A DNA stretch of 64,000 nucleotides, taken from Schistocephalus solidus (taxonomy: Eukaryota > Platyhelminthes > Cestoda > Diphyllobothriidea > Diphyllobothriidae). A program made the position numbers and the translations under genes. The stretch is from the NCBI GenBank assembly GCA_017591395.1, contig WEDG01003382.1, positions 62,001 through 126,000 of the forward strand, written 5' to 3'. Below are positions 11,815 to 25,445 of this stretch, piece by piece; within the stretch, counting starts at the first letter, position 1, and every line of letters starts with the position of its first letter. The notes beneath the pieces are model-generated. The model worked only from the letters and a program-made list of their open reading frames with translations. It was not told the DNA's origin and did no database searches.

Positions 11815-14800
11815 GTGGGTAACGTTTGTATGATTTTGCTTACCGTTTTATGTTATTCTGTCGCGATATAGGTCTAGAAAGCCTCACCAGTCATTATCAC
11901 TAGGAGTAAGAACATGATACAAAGATAGGATAACCGAAGCTGACACCTCGTACTCTAAACTTATGACAGAAAAAACACAACTTTTTGGGGTAAATCGGCA
12001 AGCGCAGAGCAGCAATGCCAGCCAAACCAACTCTGATTAAGCAACCTACGTGCATACACAGACGTTTAGCTGACGTATACGGCTTCATCCGCGTTAGCCC
12101 AAACCAATCCCACCACGTGAATTCGCGATTAAGAGTCAGAATGGGACCATGATTTACGCTTGAAATTCAAACATCCTGGGGCTCAACAGTCGCTCATTTG
12201 ATTGCAGATGCTAGGTGCCACCAACCCCTGAACAACTCCACTTATATCTAAACTTCGAGGGGCGAAGGTATTGTAATGAGGATTGAAAATCACTGGATGT
12301 TCCCCGGGCTTCCCTCTGGACAAAGCGTTAGTTCGGACTGTTTGACATCCATTCTTCAATCCACTTGGTTGTCTTTTACCCACCTGCGTATGTGTGCCGC
12401 GTCTAGCAATTCACACACAATCTTACTTGCAGCCTACTTTACCTGGTCTTCTTGCTGGTGCATGGTGGCGGAAGGAAGAGGGAGAAGGATTCGTCGGTGC
12501 TTTTGTCTTTAATAAATCTCATGCACTTTTAAATCCCCAATGCGATAAAACTTTGAATGCTGGTTATGTATTTGGAAGATTCGATCTTTCGGACTGCGGA
12601 TCAGTTTGCAATGGCTCCTTCTTACTTTATCCCCAATGAAACACCGATGTGACATCGAAGTTAGCGTGTCACCCACAAGTGGACGCCAATGTCTGGCCAT
12701 GCCCATGCGCCTATGTCTACCTTCAGTAGTTTTGCTCGGTCTTGTTATTGAAACGCGAGGGATTTGGCAGTAGGGAGAGATGTGGACGCCACACCAACCT
12801 CTCACTATAATCCAAATGACGCTCGCTTCTGTGCTGTCTGGGATGCAGAACCGACGCTTACCGAGTACGGTGAGTACACCATCCTTCGATGGAGAAACAG
12901 TGAATTTTCCTTTGGCTCAAAAATCTCGGTTTTCCCGTTTAGGCCACTAGGTGCTGTCTGGAGAGAAAGCGTGTGAAATCATTGCTGCGTAAATGCGACT
13001 GAGTCCTGCATTGTTAGCTATTTTTAAAGGTTTTAAATGTTTTACGTCTGTCTAAAGCTCTTTGATCTGCAAGGTACCATTTTTTTCTGTTTAGACAAGC
13101 CGACTTCTGGATCAAACGACAACTGTCTCAGAATTCGATCGCCAAATAATTGAGGCTGATGCGTACCTTCAAATTCTCATTGATCAGCACCAGGTACAGC
13201 TCATTTTGTGGCATAGGACGCTAAACCGCCTTTCATTGTCCCAGACTAAGTGTGTAGCTGGAAATAAGGAATGAGGGATTTACTGCGCTATCACCTCTCG
13301 TTCCATCTACTCGTGTACAATGCAATGTTACTTTTTTTATTTTTGCTTCTAATATTCTCGTTATTGTTATACGGGTTCTCTGCCCTTCGTTAAAAATTAA
13401 CGCCATGACAGCGTTGCACTTTTGTGTTTGTAAAGTCTGATTCCGCAATTGAGGTAGGTCGTGTAATCAGTCGGCATATATTGTGTTACAGTACCTTTCA
13501 ATTTACACCGGAGTTCTCTTCTGGCCTAGCACTTTGTTCTTATTTAACTTCGCTATCTAACTATGGGTCTTTTTGGTAACGACTCAATAAAGGATAGGTA
13601 AGCGTGTAATACGGGACTACACTACTTCTTCGCCCACAACTACAATAGTACTAATCAATAATAAAGTACAAGAGATTATAGAATTATTTCCAAAGAGGTA
13701 GTTCGACACCAAGACACACGCCCAGAGCCCACTTCACCTTCCAGTCCGGCTTTGTCGTTGTTCGTTCTACACTCGCTAAAACAATCTACCCTGGGAGTTC
13801 TGTTACAAGGGTTCACGTGCCAATTCTAGCCCTGCGATGTGATGGGTCAGACTGCCTCCTTGATCTCTGACCTTGTGCAAATCCCGCAATGGCGATATAG
13901 TCAACTACCCTTGGTAATTAGACGTGTACTATCATCAGTATCAATTTTTCCGCTCTGTGTCAAGGTCATAAATAGTCCCACTTTAACAATTTCAGTGAAC
14001 GCAAACTTTTTTTAATATTCCCCTCGTATCACCCCCTCCTTTCCTTCATTTAATCCCACACGTAAAACTCCTATTACCACCGGTCCCGTATTACATGCTG
14101 ACCTATCCTTCGTTTCTTGATTGGGGTCGCATATTGCGTCTTTGCCGTCTTTTCTGCAGATGGTGGCCAACAGTCTGTCATATCGGGATGCGGGCAACAT
14201 TTGAAGAAAACATCAACTTAGGCGGCTGAGCCTCCCGACTTCAGACACTGGGCAGTTTGCTTTCTTTCACTAGCATTTCGTACGGTGTACGTCTATTGCC
14301 TTGGATCGCTGAGGTAGATAGACTTAAGGATTGGGTCATTTTTATAATCGGGTACACCTCGTGGTATCACTCACAGCCGAAGCAAGTTCCAGGTCTCGGG
14401 CAGACAGAAGCTCAGGAGGATGGACTGTCCGTTACCTTGCCGGCAACGCACTAGTCTATGCGTACACAGATGGCGGATAGTGGAACGGTCTTCTGTAAAC
14501 GTTAGATGCCAACTAACCGAACTTGCTTTAGATGAATAAACAGCAGTGGGTGGGATCTGACACATAGATTACCATTTTGCAGTCTGATAGTCACATGGCT
14601 GACTTGGATCGTCTGTTAAAGGAGCTCATCGTGCGGACTGCCTTGGGGGCTCGATCTTTGTAAAAAGGCTAAGTTTAAGACTAGAGAACCAGTTTCGTAC
14701 AAAAGTTCCGAATTCCCCTGAAAGTAGAAAATCTTAGTTTATGACCGTTTTTGATCACTTCAAAGTCAATCAGATGTGTCAAGCCCCTACCTTGTTCTGT

Positions 14801-17800
14801 CCTTTGACATTCGGGGTGTGTCCTAGAGTGGAGCTATAAAGCATTCGGTAAATTTTAACTTTTACGTACAGCGAGAGAGCGAATCAAGACCCCCTCGTAG
14901 ACTTGATCGCGCTTACTTTTACAAATAACACCGAGTAGATGCACTCCATACATAGTTGCCATTCAATTCCAAGAGACCGTGACCGAAGCGAGTTGCTTCT
15001 GCCGTCTAACGCGTACGGATCTTGCTTAGAATTCAAACTTTATCTCATGAGTTCAACTTTGCTCCCTTGTAAAGTTTCATTAGTCTGTTTTCCGCTTGTC
15101 TCCAAAGCACTACTCCGCACGCTATAGTGACCAGAATTTCCACTAGCTGACTTGGCGTACTTATGTCGGTAGATGTTTTGCCTTGCGTAAACACAACAGG
15201 TGCTGAAACTAGAGTTTGAAAAATTTCCAACCTTATTTTCACATTATTGTAACGCACTATTTCAGGTTGTTTTATATCTTGGCATACTGGTTGCCCGTTG
15301 AGCGTCGTCCCATCGAGAAACATGTTTTAACATTGCCTCTTTTTTCCACACTTTTTGCTGTTTCATTTTTGTTGATGTAGGCATCCGTGAGTTTTACACA
15401 AAAGTGTGTTTTATGCAATTTTATTGCTAGAATTGTTGTGTATGTTGGTTTTTAAAAGTCTTATTATCCCCATATCCTGCTGAGACACAATTAGCTTATG
15501 TGATGGTCATTAGGATACTTAGTCCGCTGTCATACATGTTTATCAAAAAACGATTTTGTTCTCTTTCTTAAGGTAATACGAAGGTCATCCTGACATATGG
15601 TTTATATCGCAAGTATATGCCATGCTTCGTTACGGTCAACGTGATTAGTATGTGTAGGGATTTTTCCCTGGTGGAATCAGCCTAAGTGACTGGAGATTTT
15701 CTTATCGGAAAGACTGCACGCCGCACTGTACGAATTAATTTGAGATTTGCTCACCAATCTTTTAGCATCGATAACTTTTTCGTTTGGCAGCGTTTCATTA
15801 GTCTTCGCGCATGAGCTAGCCCATTAGTTTGAGCAGTCACACGGCTGAAGCCAGCTCTTTTGTCTGCTTTTACTTTTTTGACCGTTCTACTTTCATTACG
15901 TATGTGATTAAATGAGATTTATTCTTACTCACGTTCAACCCCATCCCTTCGCTCCCAGCAACTGGACGCGCAGTTCAGTAACCTGGATTCCCTTCCCACA
16001 CTGTCTTGTGAGGCTCTAAAATCGCGTCTTCAAGTGAGTTATCGCCGCCTTTTCTGCCGGCCTATTTCTGTGAGAGGCAGCCCAGCGCACCTTCTTCTGC
16101 CTGTGGGACCGAAACTGGGTTATTTTATGTTTGCTTCCTCCTCATTTTACTTGATTTTCTCTCCCCTATCCTCCCCTTTCGCTCTGTTGCAATCACTCGC
16201 CCTTCCGTCAACCAAAAGGCTTCTACCACCGCTCTGTATTCTTTATTTTCCTCCCACAAATTCTGCAGTTTTTTACTTGCCCTCTTCCACTTACTGTTTT
16301 ATTCACCTTTTTGTCTAGTTAGTTTTTTTTCTTCTGCTGGCTCCTTGCCCTCCACCCATTCGCCCAGTCTCTTTCCTGTTCCACGTTTTCCGCATTCTGT
16401 TCTCTTTTCCAACTTCCGGCCACACACAGCTAGTTAACCCCATGAATCTCCTAAGTCTTTATTCCGTTTATCATAATCGATAGGGACTATTCTTAATCAA
16501 TTGTATTTGTGGTTTAGGGGATTGTAGAGGGTTTTTATGGTCGGAGCAATTTTGTTCAACACTCGGACTGTTGTTGTTTTATCAGTCTGATGTTGCCTTT
16601 GGATAGGAAACAATAAAAGTGCAGGCGGGTATTCTACCTGGACCGGTGCGGTATTGAAGCCCTCGTAGACGGCGCGAAGAAGTCCGTAATTATCTAGAAA
16701 TGTCGCGGACCGGTATGGGATACCGTAAGATTATTTTTTTGTAGCTGACACTTTCGATCAGCTTGCATTGACCCAGATTTTGCAGCTGCTTCGTCAAAAA
16801 TTCCATCAATTTTGCTCCACTTTAACTACTTAAGCCACGCGGTAGACGTGCGGTTATGGTTCGCACGTTGGTGGGTTTATCGTAGCTTCTCCAGTCATAT
16901 TGGTATGAACATAGTTTCTGGGCGTAGTATCTATAGTATTGTTGTTGTTACGGTGGGTGAGTGGGTGTGGTAGCATTCGAGACACATCTGAAGGAGTTAC
17001 ACACTGGCAAATCTCTCGGTATTATAATCTAGCGTGAATGCCGTTTCTCTAGCCTCTTCCACTCGGTGAGCTGTGTGGCTGTGTTCTATTTTTTTTGCGG
17101 TAGGCGGCCATGTCCATCTACCTGTTTGCGTGAACATCCGGGTCTCTTGGTTGATTTTAGCGCATCTTCAATGTTGTCCACAAGGTGTGCTTCCATCACT
17201 TCGTCTATCCTTCTTTTTGGACATCTTTACCAATGTCACTATGGGAGATTCGTTTAACCAGGTGCTTAACTATCATCTGCACGGCATGGTCGTTCCAGAA
17301 AATTTGGATATACCACAGCATCGCAAGCAGGTCAATTGTAGAATTTGATGTTTTCCTGCCGCTTCATCTACAGAATCTTTTAAAGCCGACTGTGGTGGAA
17401 TTAGTTGATATTCCTCGCTTGTAAGAAAGACTATCCACTGTTCTGCGTTCTTGATACGCGTAGTCAGTAGGACCTCTTCGGGTACGATTCTTTCCATCAG
17501 CCTGGTAAATTTCATTTGAGGTTAATCACTACTCGATTAGTTTGTACTTATCCATTCGTTTTATTGCCTGTATGAAAGTTATCAAGTTCCCTGTAATGCC
17601 TATGAAAACTTTCATTCAACGTACTTATTTGGCTGCGGATTGTTTTCAACTGTGTTACTTGAACGAAGGAAATACTTGGGTTTTTTAAACGTCTACAACT
17701 TAGAGCATTTTGGGACGCATTTAGAGCAGTTCTCAAAACCGATTATGGTAAATAAGGAAGTTATTCGGTCAGAAGGCGTGAATTCACGCATGGAACCAAA

Positions 17801-20800
17801 CTGCTTATTTCCGATTTCGCATTGGATGCACTGTTTGAGGACACGCGACCTGACTGCGGTAATGGATATTATGCTATCCGCCAGTTGGTCTTTCATTTTT
17901 ATTTTTCAAACTTATGACGTGTACCTGTTGCATGTATCCATCTATTTTGCCTTGTAAACCCAACACAAAATGTCGTTCAGACTCAAAAGAGCTGGTCCAC
18001 CTCATGAGTTCTTCACTGAAAAAAATCGATGGAGCTTTCGGTATGAAACATGAAGGTTGTTAATTCGATCCTGTTTGGGAACGCACTTATTCTGGTTATG
18101 TTAGTTACTCATTTTCTAAATGATGTCGTTAGAGCTATTCTAATGGTTAAGCTCGAGGCCTCGCTTTCCGCGTTTACAGAGAAAAAAAAGAAAGAGAAAG
18201 CATAAAAGTGCTCCATTCTCTGAGAGAATAGGGTAAGTTAACAAATGATGCAAGAATCAAAAAGTTCAAAATGGACATCTAGTGGATGAGATAGCTCCAC
18301 TCTCAGCTTTTGTATTGCAGTCTCTTCACACGTAATGTAACGTCCCTCCCAACAACTGCGGCGTTCTTCAAGGTGCTATCCTCTCCCCTCACCTCTTCTC
18401 CACATTAACTATTTGAAATCACCAAACGATTGTCTTTATATCAAATATGCTGACAATATGGTTGTTAGCCATCTTAAAAATCAGACACATTTTTAGTCTC
18501 TGAAGCATGGCCTGGACCATGTCTCAGTATGGTCGTCGGAAAATGCTCTTCAACTCAATCATGAGAAATCTGTCCCTCCCCTAGTTCTGAATCCTCAGCC
18601 GTCCCTCCCAACGATTGGGTATTCAGTGAACTGCCCAAATCTCCCAAAACACGTATAAAACAGTGATTTATTTGCATTCGTTCTGGTACATCTGTTTGAA
18701 CTGATGAGTGCCCAAATTAAATGTTATAATACTCATTTTGGTGTCATTGTCCCCACAGGAAATAACTATGCTATTACACGCTTTTATCTAAGTTCTGTTT
18801 ATTTGAAAGAAGGGGGAAGCTATACGCCTTTTTATCTTTCTATGTTTGCAGTGTATTTTGTCATGGCAAAATAGCAACATGTACTGCGTTGTCAGACTAC
18901 GAATGTGTGAATTGTGGTGCAGAAATACTCGACGTGTCTAAAACATCTTTAGTAGCATGTTAATGAAATATTTCAGCCGTTCACTCTTGCAGGTTTCATT
19001 ACTTTATCTTTTATAGGTGAAAGTATATTCAACATTATCTGTCAGTGTCTCATTATTTTTCTGCCTAGTGTATAGTCGTAATAGCGACTGATGTGCTAAA
19101 TGCGATGAATGACTTCAGAAGCATCGAGTGAATCTTACTAGTTTTTAGTGCACTTTGATCGGCTGCGTGTTGAGGCGAACATTTAATCTGTCAAGCTGAT
19201 CTGTGGTTCACTGGCAATGCCTCTGTGCTCTTCGGCAGTATAGGACTACGTGTTATTTCCTTGGTTGCGTCTCGTCCTTTCTGCTGTATGCCTGTGCCTG
19301 ACAACTCGTAAATTCCTGGTTAATGTTCTGCTGTCACTTCTGAGTTGAACACAAAGCCCTTGAGGTTCCTAATCTGTTTTCAGTCTGCCAAACACAGTTT
19401 TTATACTGATGTTTTTGCGCACAATAGTGAAAATGTGATTCTCAGGCAATATTTCAAAAGAAGCGGCATTCACTGAGAGAGGTTTATCGGTATCTAACGT
19501 CTCTAGTAGCGGTTTAGCTTATCCATCTTCAGCAACTGGAAAGTCATGCACACAGTTGTCATTATATGCTGACTGTGGGGATTTATCGGATCCGCATCTC
19601 AAGGTGACTTGTTGCGCGCGCACCGTCGTTGGTCGTGGAGATACTTGACGGCCCCGATTATTCTACGCCGTGACTGGCTCCTGTCAGAAGGTTCGTAAAA
19701 ATAGCGAGGGGGCAGGCAAATTAATGTGGCGGTCGAATGAACAACTGGTAGATATTCTGGCTTCTTTTGTCTGCCTTGCTCCTCGCCTCGACTCACAACT
19801 TCAACGGCATCGACCGTAAAGCTGTCCCCCACCTGCGCGGTATGAGTTTGCTACCTCTGACTTTGTGTCCCACCATTGTACGGCCAACTGATGCTCGTTC
19901 GTTTGCGTTGTTCTCTGTCGCCCTGTTTCTTCAGCATAGCTACACATCCCGCAGCTGCTCTGAAGTCGGTGGACAATGACGGACTTCTCCTGTTTATGGA
20001 TAGGGTCTTTTTGGCCGCATCAATTGTCGGCGGATTGTTGAGTTAGGCCTGTGGGCAACTCCTATTCCGAGAGGTGCGAGGGATCTGGCCACGGTTTCTG
20101 AGACCACTTACATCTACGGAATGTTCTGCCACGACTTTGGTTGACAACGCCCTTTTTTCCGTTTTTTGTCGCATTCGATTCTTTCCAATTAACGCTCGTG
20201 GATAATCGTTGGTTCTGGAAAGTTCCTGGAGAAGCTTCATATAGTCCCGTTTGGCGGCTGGTATGCTGTAATGAGATTCTAATCGTCGATATAGCGTGCG
20301 TACTCACCTTCATTTGCGTTGCAGCGGGTGCTTGCTGTTATAAATGAGCGTCTGTAAAATTTTCGTCGGTTTTCGGCGACTAACATCGCATTAGAGAATA
20401 CCTTGCAATCCTTAAAACGATAGGAGCTTTTGAACAGGGATGCTGACTTATCGGTAAAGTTCAGTGCACTGCAGACTGCGCAATACCCGGAGATCGAGCA
20501 AGCGCTAGTACACAACCCTCAACGAAACGGCTTACCGAGGCTCAAACAGGAGTTTTGCAACATGGATCCTACTTTAGCACAACCGAACCTGATCCGGTCA
20601 CCTAGACTTCCTCCGGGAGGAAGGGTATCTTTCGGTTTCAGACAAGTTTGTCAAGACCGTAAAATATTCATTCACTTAGCATCGTATTCATCCGTTTACT
20701 ACGGCTGTTTCTGAAGCATGCAACGTGCTCCACATTCATCAAATTTTTTTAGCCGTATAGGACGTCTTCTTAATGGATTAATATGTTTTTTTTTACCCTG

Positions 20801-23800
20801 AAAGCATACCCAGTGAATTTTGGAAACCCTAAGTGCAAGTTAAACTGCAAGTCAGGCTCAAAGTTATTGAAGAATTGAACCGAAGGATTCCTTTTCTTCA
20901 AGCATACAAATTAAAGAAGGCGTAGTTTTCTACCAAAGGGATATAAGAAAGAATAATTGTGTTTCAGTTTTTAATCTCCTCAGTAATTAGTGCACAGACT
21001 GGAAGTAAAACCTTTGGAAGAACACTTTATAGACTCGTCTGCCGCAAAGATTGTGGTGGCCCAAAAACCAGTGTTTAGGAAAGCGACAAACACGGTGGAG
21101 CTACTGAGTTACAACAGCAACCACCCCATGAGGAACAAACGCATTTGTGGTAGGGCACTATGCCAGCGTGTGGAGACGCACTGCAGTGAACCGGAAGACA
21201 TGGTTGCTGAATTACCATATATTCGAAGGGTGCTTAGAGCGAATGAACACCCGCATAGCTTCGTCACCCAGTGCTTGCGCAAGCGAGACGAAAGACCAAA
21301 TCCGACAGGGATGCAAATCTTGGCAAGCTCTTCCGTACGTGAAGAATGTGTCGGAAGCCGTTAGCCACCTTCTCACACCCCTTGGAGTTGCACACAGACC
21401 AGAAGAAAACATAAGGTGCCAGATAATGAGACCGAAAAACCCACTGCCGTGGAAACAACCGTCTGTTCTCGTTTACCGGGCCTGGTGCAGTTGTGGACAA
21501 AGCAACTATGTCGGAGAAACTGTAAGACTACTCCGAACGTGCTTGTCCGAGCGTGCAGCAGCAGTGAGGCGGAACGACGCCGGTTTCCAAGTCGCGGCTC
21601 GTTTGAAGGGACCTGACCATACATTCAAGTGGGATGAAGCTGAAATTCTCGCTAGAGGCGACAACCGTGTGGGCCGCGAACTGCTCGGGTCATTGTTTTC
21701 TGGACCTCAATGACTTTACAAGCACCACGACCTCCCATCCATATTCGGTGCTGAGACCTTGCCTAGGCAAAGTAGTTAGCCACGCGGAGAACTTGCGGGT
21801 GGCCACTGTTCCTGGTGCGAGTTCTGGCAAGCCAAATTACCCAAGAGCTCACGCAAATGACGAAATCTGGCCATCGTCCTACCACATGCAACGACTATAC
21901 GATGAGCGTTGGAAACGATAATTTTGACAGGCCGCAGGCGCGCAGCAACGGCATGGCAACTGCATACTGCAACATCTGGCCGGTCGGATAACTATCACAT
22001 CACGTGCTACTATCGGGGACGCATTCGAGAGCTGCCACTGTTGACAGGCCTTTAGTGGCCTAGCCACTACATCCTATAAATACTGCACAACCTGGGCAGA
22101 CCAATACTCTTATCTTTGATGATAATTCAATTGGGAATCGGAAACATAAGGCTAATAAAGCTCTTATTCCAGTGATTGTGTCTCCCAGTTCGGGACTACT
22201 TCCTGGGACTCGCCTCTTCACTTGACATTTAAAATTATAAGAGTATCGAAGCTTAAGGGGAAATTAAAACCATGTGACCTCATTTTTTACCGAGTGAGAT
22301 TTTTAGGCGACCGGAAAGAAGTTTATTTAAAATCCGGCAGTCTGGGGTGACTGAAGTATTTTAGGCTTATGCTACGCAATAATCGATATAAGAACCCACC
22401 TAGGTCATTATTGTTAATCATAGCATATTTTACTATTTCCCCTAGCATTTCGCGAGATAGGCCAGATATTGTACATTCCTGTGATTTCTATTTACGGTAT
22501 TTAAGAAGTCGACATTCGGCTCTTTGCCGATTCATGCAAGGTAGCTTGTTGGAACGGCTCATGTTTCCAATACCGAAAAACACCTTTAAAATAAACAACA
22601 AAAAATACACAATTTGTCTCTTATCGGTTAAGAGAACTATGTATGCTTTCTTGGAGTTAAACGTTATTCGTGGATAAAACGTTATTCGAACAATTCCCAT
22701 TAATTTATCAGGATTAATATCCTCCAAATGACCTGCACGCGTTTTTTCGATGATAACGATTGCGCTTACAATTTTACCGACGACAGCTTTCCCCACATTT
22801 AACGTCTATTATAAATCTTAAATTTTCTGTCTTTTGCTTAAATAACCTTTTTCTTTGCCGCCTTAGCGCCTCATCGAACTGGTGAAGAAGACTATTGTCT
22901 GTCTGCAGTTTGCGAAGGTACGTTTCTTTCTTGAGCCACGCTGTCTTTTAATTATTTTCCTTTCGAGTACACCGCAGAATTTACTTTACATTATGCACTG
23001 CGGTATTCAACAAATCGACTTGCCGTTCTTGCTTCATCCTGCTGATCAGCCACTGCAATTAACACCACGGGGCTCGCTGGCTCTACTTTTCACATTGCAT
23101 GTTTTCGGCTTTTTTTCTCGGCGTTTTTAAGACATGGAAGGATGATCAATGCGCCTAAGAAGAGTTGAATGCTAGGAAGAGAAGACTGGTGTTGTGACCG
23201 TACAGACTTCACCTTTGGAGTACATGATCAAACACACATATAGAAACTGGCCAATCAGATCTCTTTCGTTTTTATGTAGGTAGCTTCATTGCTCTTGATG
23301 ACATTCACCATTCATATGAACTTGTTGAACCTGTCTTCACATGGCAGGGTAGTAGGGGTAAAGGTGACGTCCGCCGGTAGACCAGCTAGCTCTCGTGTCG
23401 ATTTACACTACATGAGAAAGTCGCGTCACTGACTTTGCTGTCCCAAACGTTACATTGAAAAGACGGTATCAAAAGAGTTTGATTGGGGAATGGAAATCTG
23501 GCCACGTCTGACCCGTTTCAACTACCAAACTCCACGCTACCCAACCCAAAGTGGCTAATTCCCCTCTGGTTTTACGCCCGTCATTGACCTCACTGCAGCT
23601 ACTGGCGTGGATGTGTCGGACCTTAATAGCCGGCTTCTGTTGTAAACTAGCTCTCCTGCTTGCCTTGTATCTCTGAAGTTTCGACTGGCTGTAACGCCTG
23701 GATGCTGGGACCACAAAACCTGTTTTTCCCATGCCCTACTCTTCCACGCCTCCGGCAGACGGGCCTCTGCTTCGGAGTGAACTAAGTAGGGTTCACCCAA

Positions 23801-25374
23801 AAACCGACAGTGGTGAGCTTGCATTTTTTCACTGTTTAGCAGTGCCACAGTATGTTGGCCACATTGATGAGAAATTCTCTAGTACTGTCACATCCCACTG
23901 TATTTTTGATTGTTTTCTGAAGTTTTCGTGTGCTGTCATTTTCGCACTTAAAGAAATCTATAATCGTATTGCAGTAGAAAGTTAAATAATCTGGCGGTGT
24001 TACCCACAATTATAGGAAGATGGAAATGACTATTTCCGACAGATCACCAGACAGATAGACCGTTAGGTCAACCTCCACCGTTAAACTACAGATTCGACAC
24101 CCTTTGACTGCGATCGGGAGTATAAAGTTACTGAGATTTCTTGATCGACCTCCGAGTCCTTACTAATCGGATATGTTTAATGTGGGGCTGACGATGGTAA
24201 ATCAGCTGGAAGTCCTCATTTCCGATCCCCATATTGCCTTTGTCAGTAACACTTTTTGTTTGTTGGTCGCTCTTCCCTACTTGACCGCCTTCGAGCGCTC
24301 TGTGTAGGAACTCCGAAGGAAAGCGAACTCATACATATTCCGTCTTGTGATCATGCACACTCGATGAACTCTACCTTATAAGGAGGAATTAAAGTGCCTT
24401 ACATGATGGCCTATTAGGAACTATAGGTCATTACTAGGGTCTTGGTGTCCCTAAATTTTCACCTCTTTTTTACGCTCAAGTTTAATATGACGTCGGCGAG
24501 CACACTGTTACGAGTAAATCAAAAGCAGGCATTTCCTGTTGCCCAAATTAAACCTGCCATAAGAACTACCCAAGCATATCAGAATGCTAATCGTCATGGT
24601 CAAAGCATGCTTGATGTGTTCATTTCTAATGCTCATTACAGACTTCAGAAATTCAAAGTTTCTTAGGAACAATGCATGCAGTTTTGCCGAGATAAACTTT
24701 CTTAGTAGTAAACTCACGGCTTCCAGTTGGGCTTCGTAGCTCAGTTGGCTAGAGCGTTGGCTGTACTAAAGCCTTCCCCTTGCTGGCGTGGGTTCGAATC
24801 CCACCGAGGCTGCCGAGTTTTTCACAAGTGGGTCAAAGGAATAAACTTTCTTCACACTTACTTGAATCCCTAAATGAGACGATTACTTGTGCTTCTGACA
24901 TTGAACGACAGAAGAAGGGAAACGTTTTCTACAAGAAATGGATGGCTATGTCTAAACGATCTTATGTGAACCAGAATCACTCAACAAATATGATAAACTT
25001 GTCATTGAGAAACCTCACAATAACTGGCGCGAAGGTGCTTTCTAAGGGATTGAAATACAATCTTTCTCATTCGATTACCTAAATTTCCTTGCGCACTTGA
25101 AGTCCATCATTTCAGCATTGCAGGACTCACTCTAGAGCCCCTCCAGCAGCCGCACAGGGGCCAGGGATATAGGCAGAGCGCCTACTTACTACAAGTAATA
25201 TTCCCGATCGAAAAAGGCAAGAGAATGAGCTCGTGGCGCAGTGAGTTAGAGCTTTGGACTTCGCGAGTTCGATCCTCGGGTGCCGCAAACCTGAGTTGGG
25301 TATGGCTAGCTGATGACGGCTATGAGTCAGGAACGCTAATTCCAGTCTCCTTGTGTTTGTCGGTCACGTTATTC

Positions 25375-25445
<71 letters not shown>

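Larger units (their letters stand above)
16034..22866 (+). other. OSBPL9 intron (about 6.8 kb) carrying retroelement fragments
   Basis: Contains a diverged non-LTR RT fragment (18320-18640), an AT-rich dispersed repeat (20580-21030 and 22215-22480), and a Penelope-like element inserted inside that repeat (21035-22220). The stretches 16034-18320 and 18640-20580 show nothing I can identify. Confidence 0.7.

Noticed and set aside
23469..23985. Overlapping open frames on both strands with coding-like composition
   Set aside because: No family recognised, frames overlap antisense, and no phase fit to OSBPL9; possibly an old element.
24730..24812. A functional tRNA-Ser gene
   Set aside because: Unusual ACT anticodon, imperfect anticodon stem, and a non-tRNA tail shared with a truncated copy point to a SINE-like repeat.
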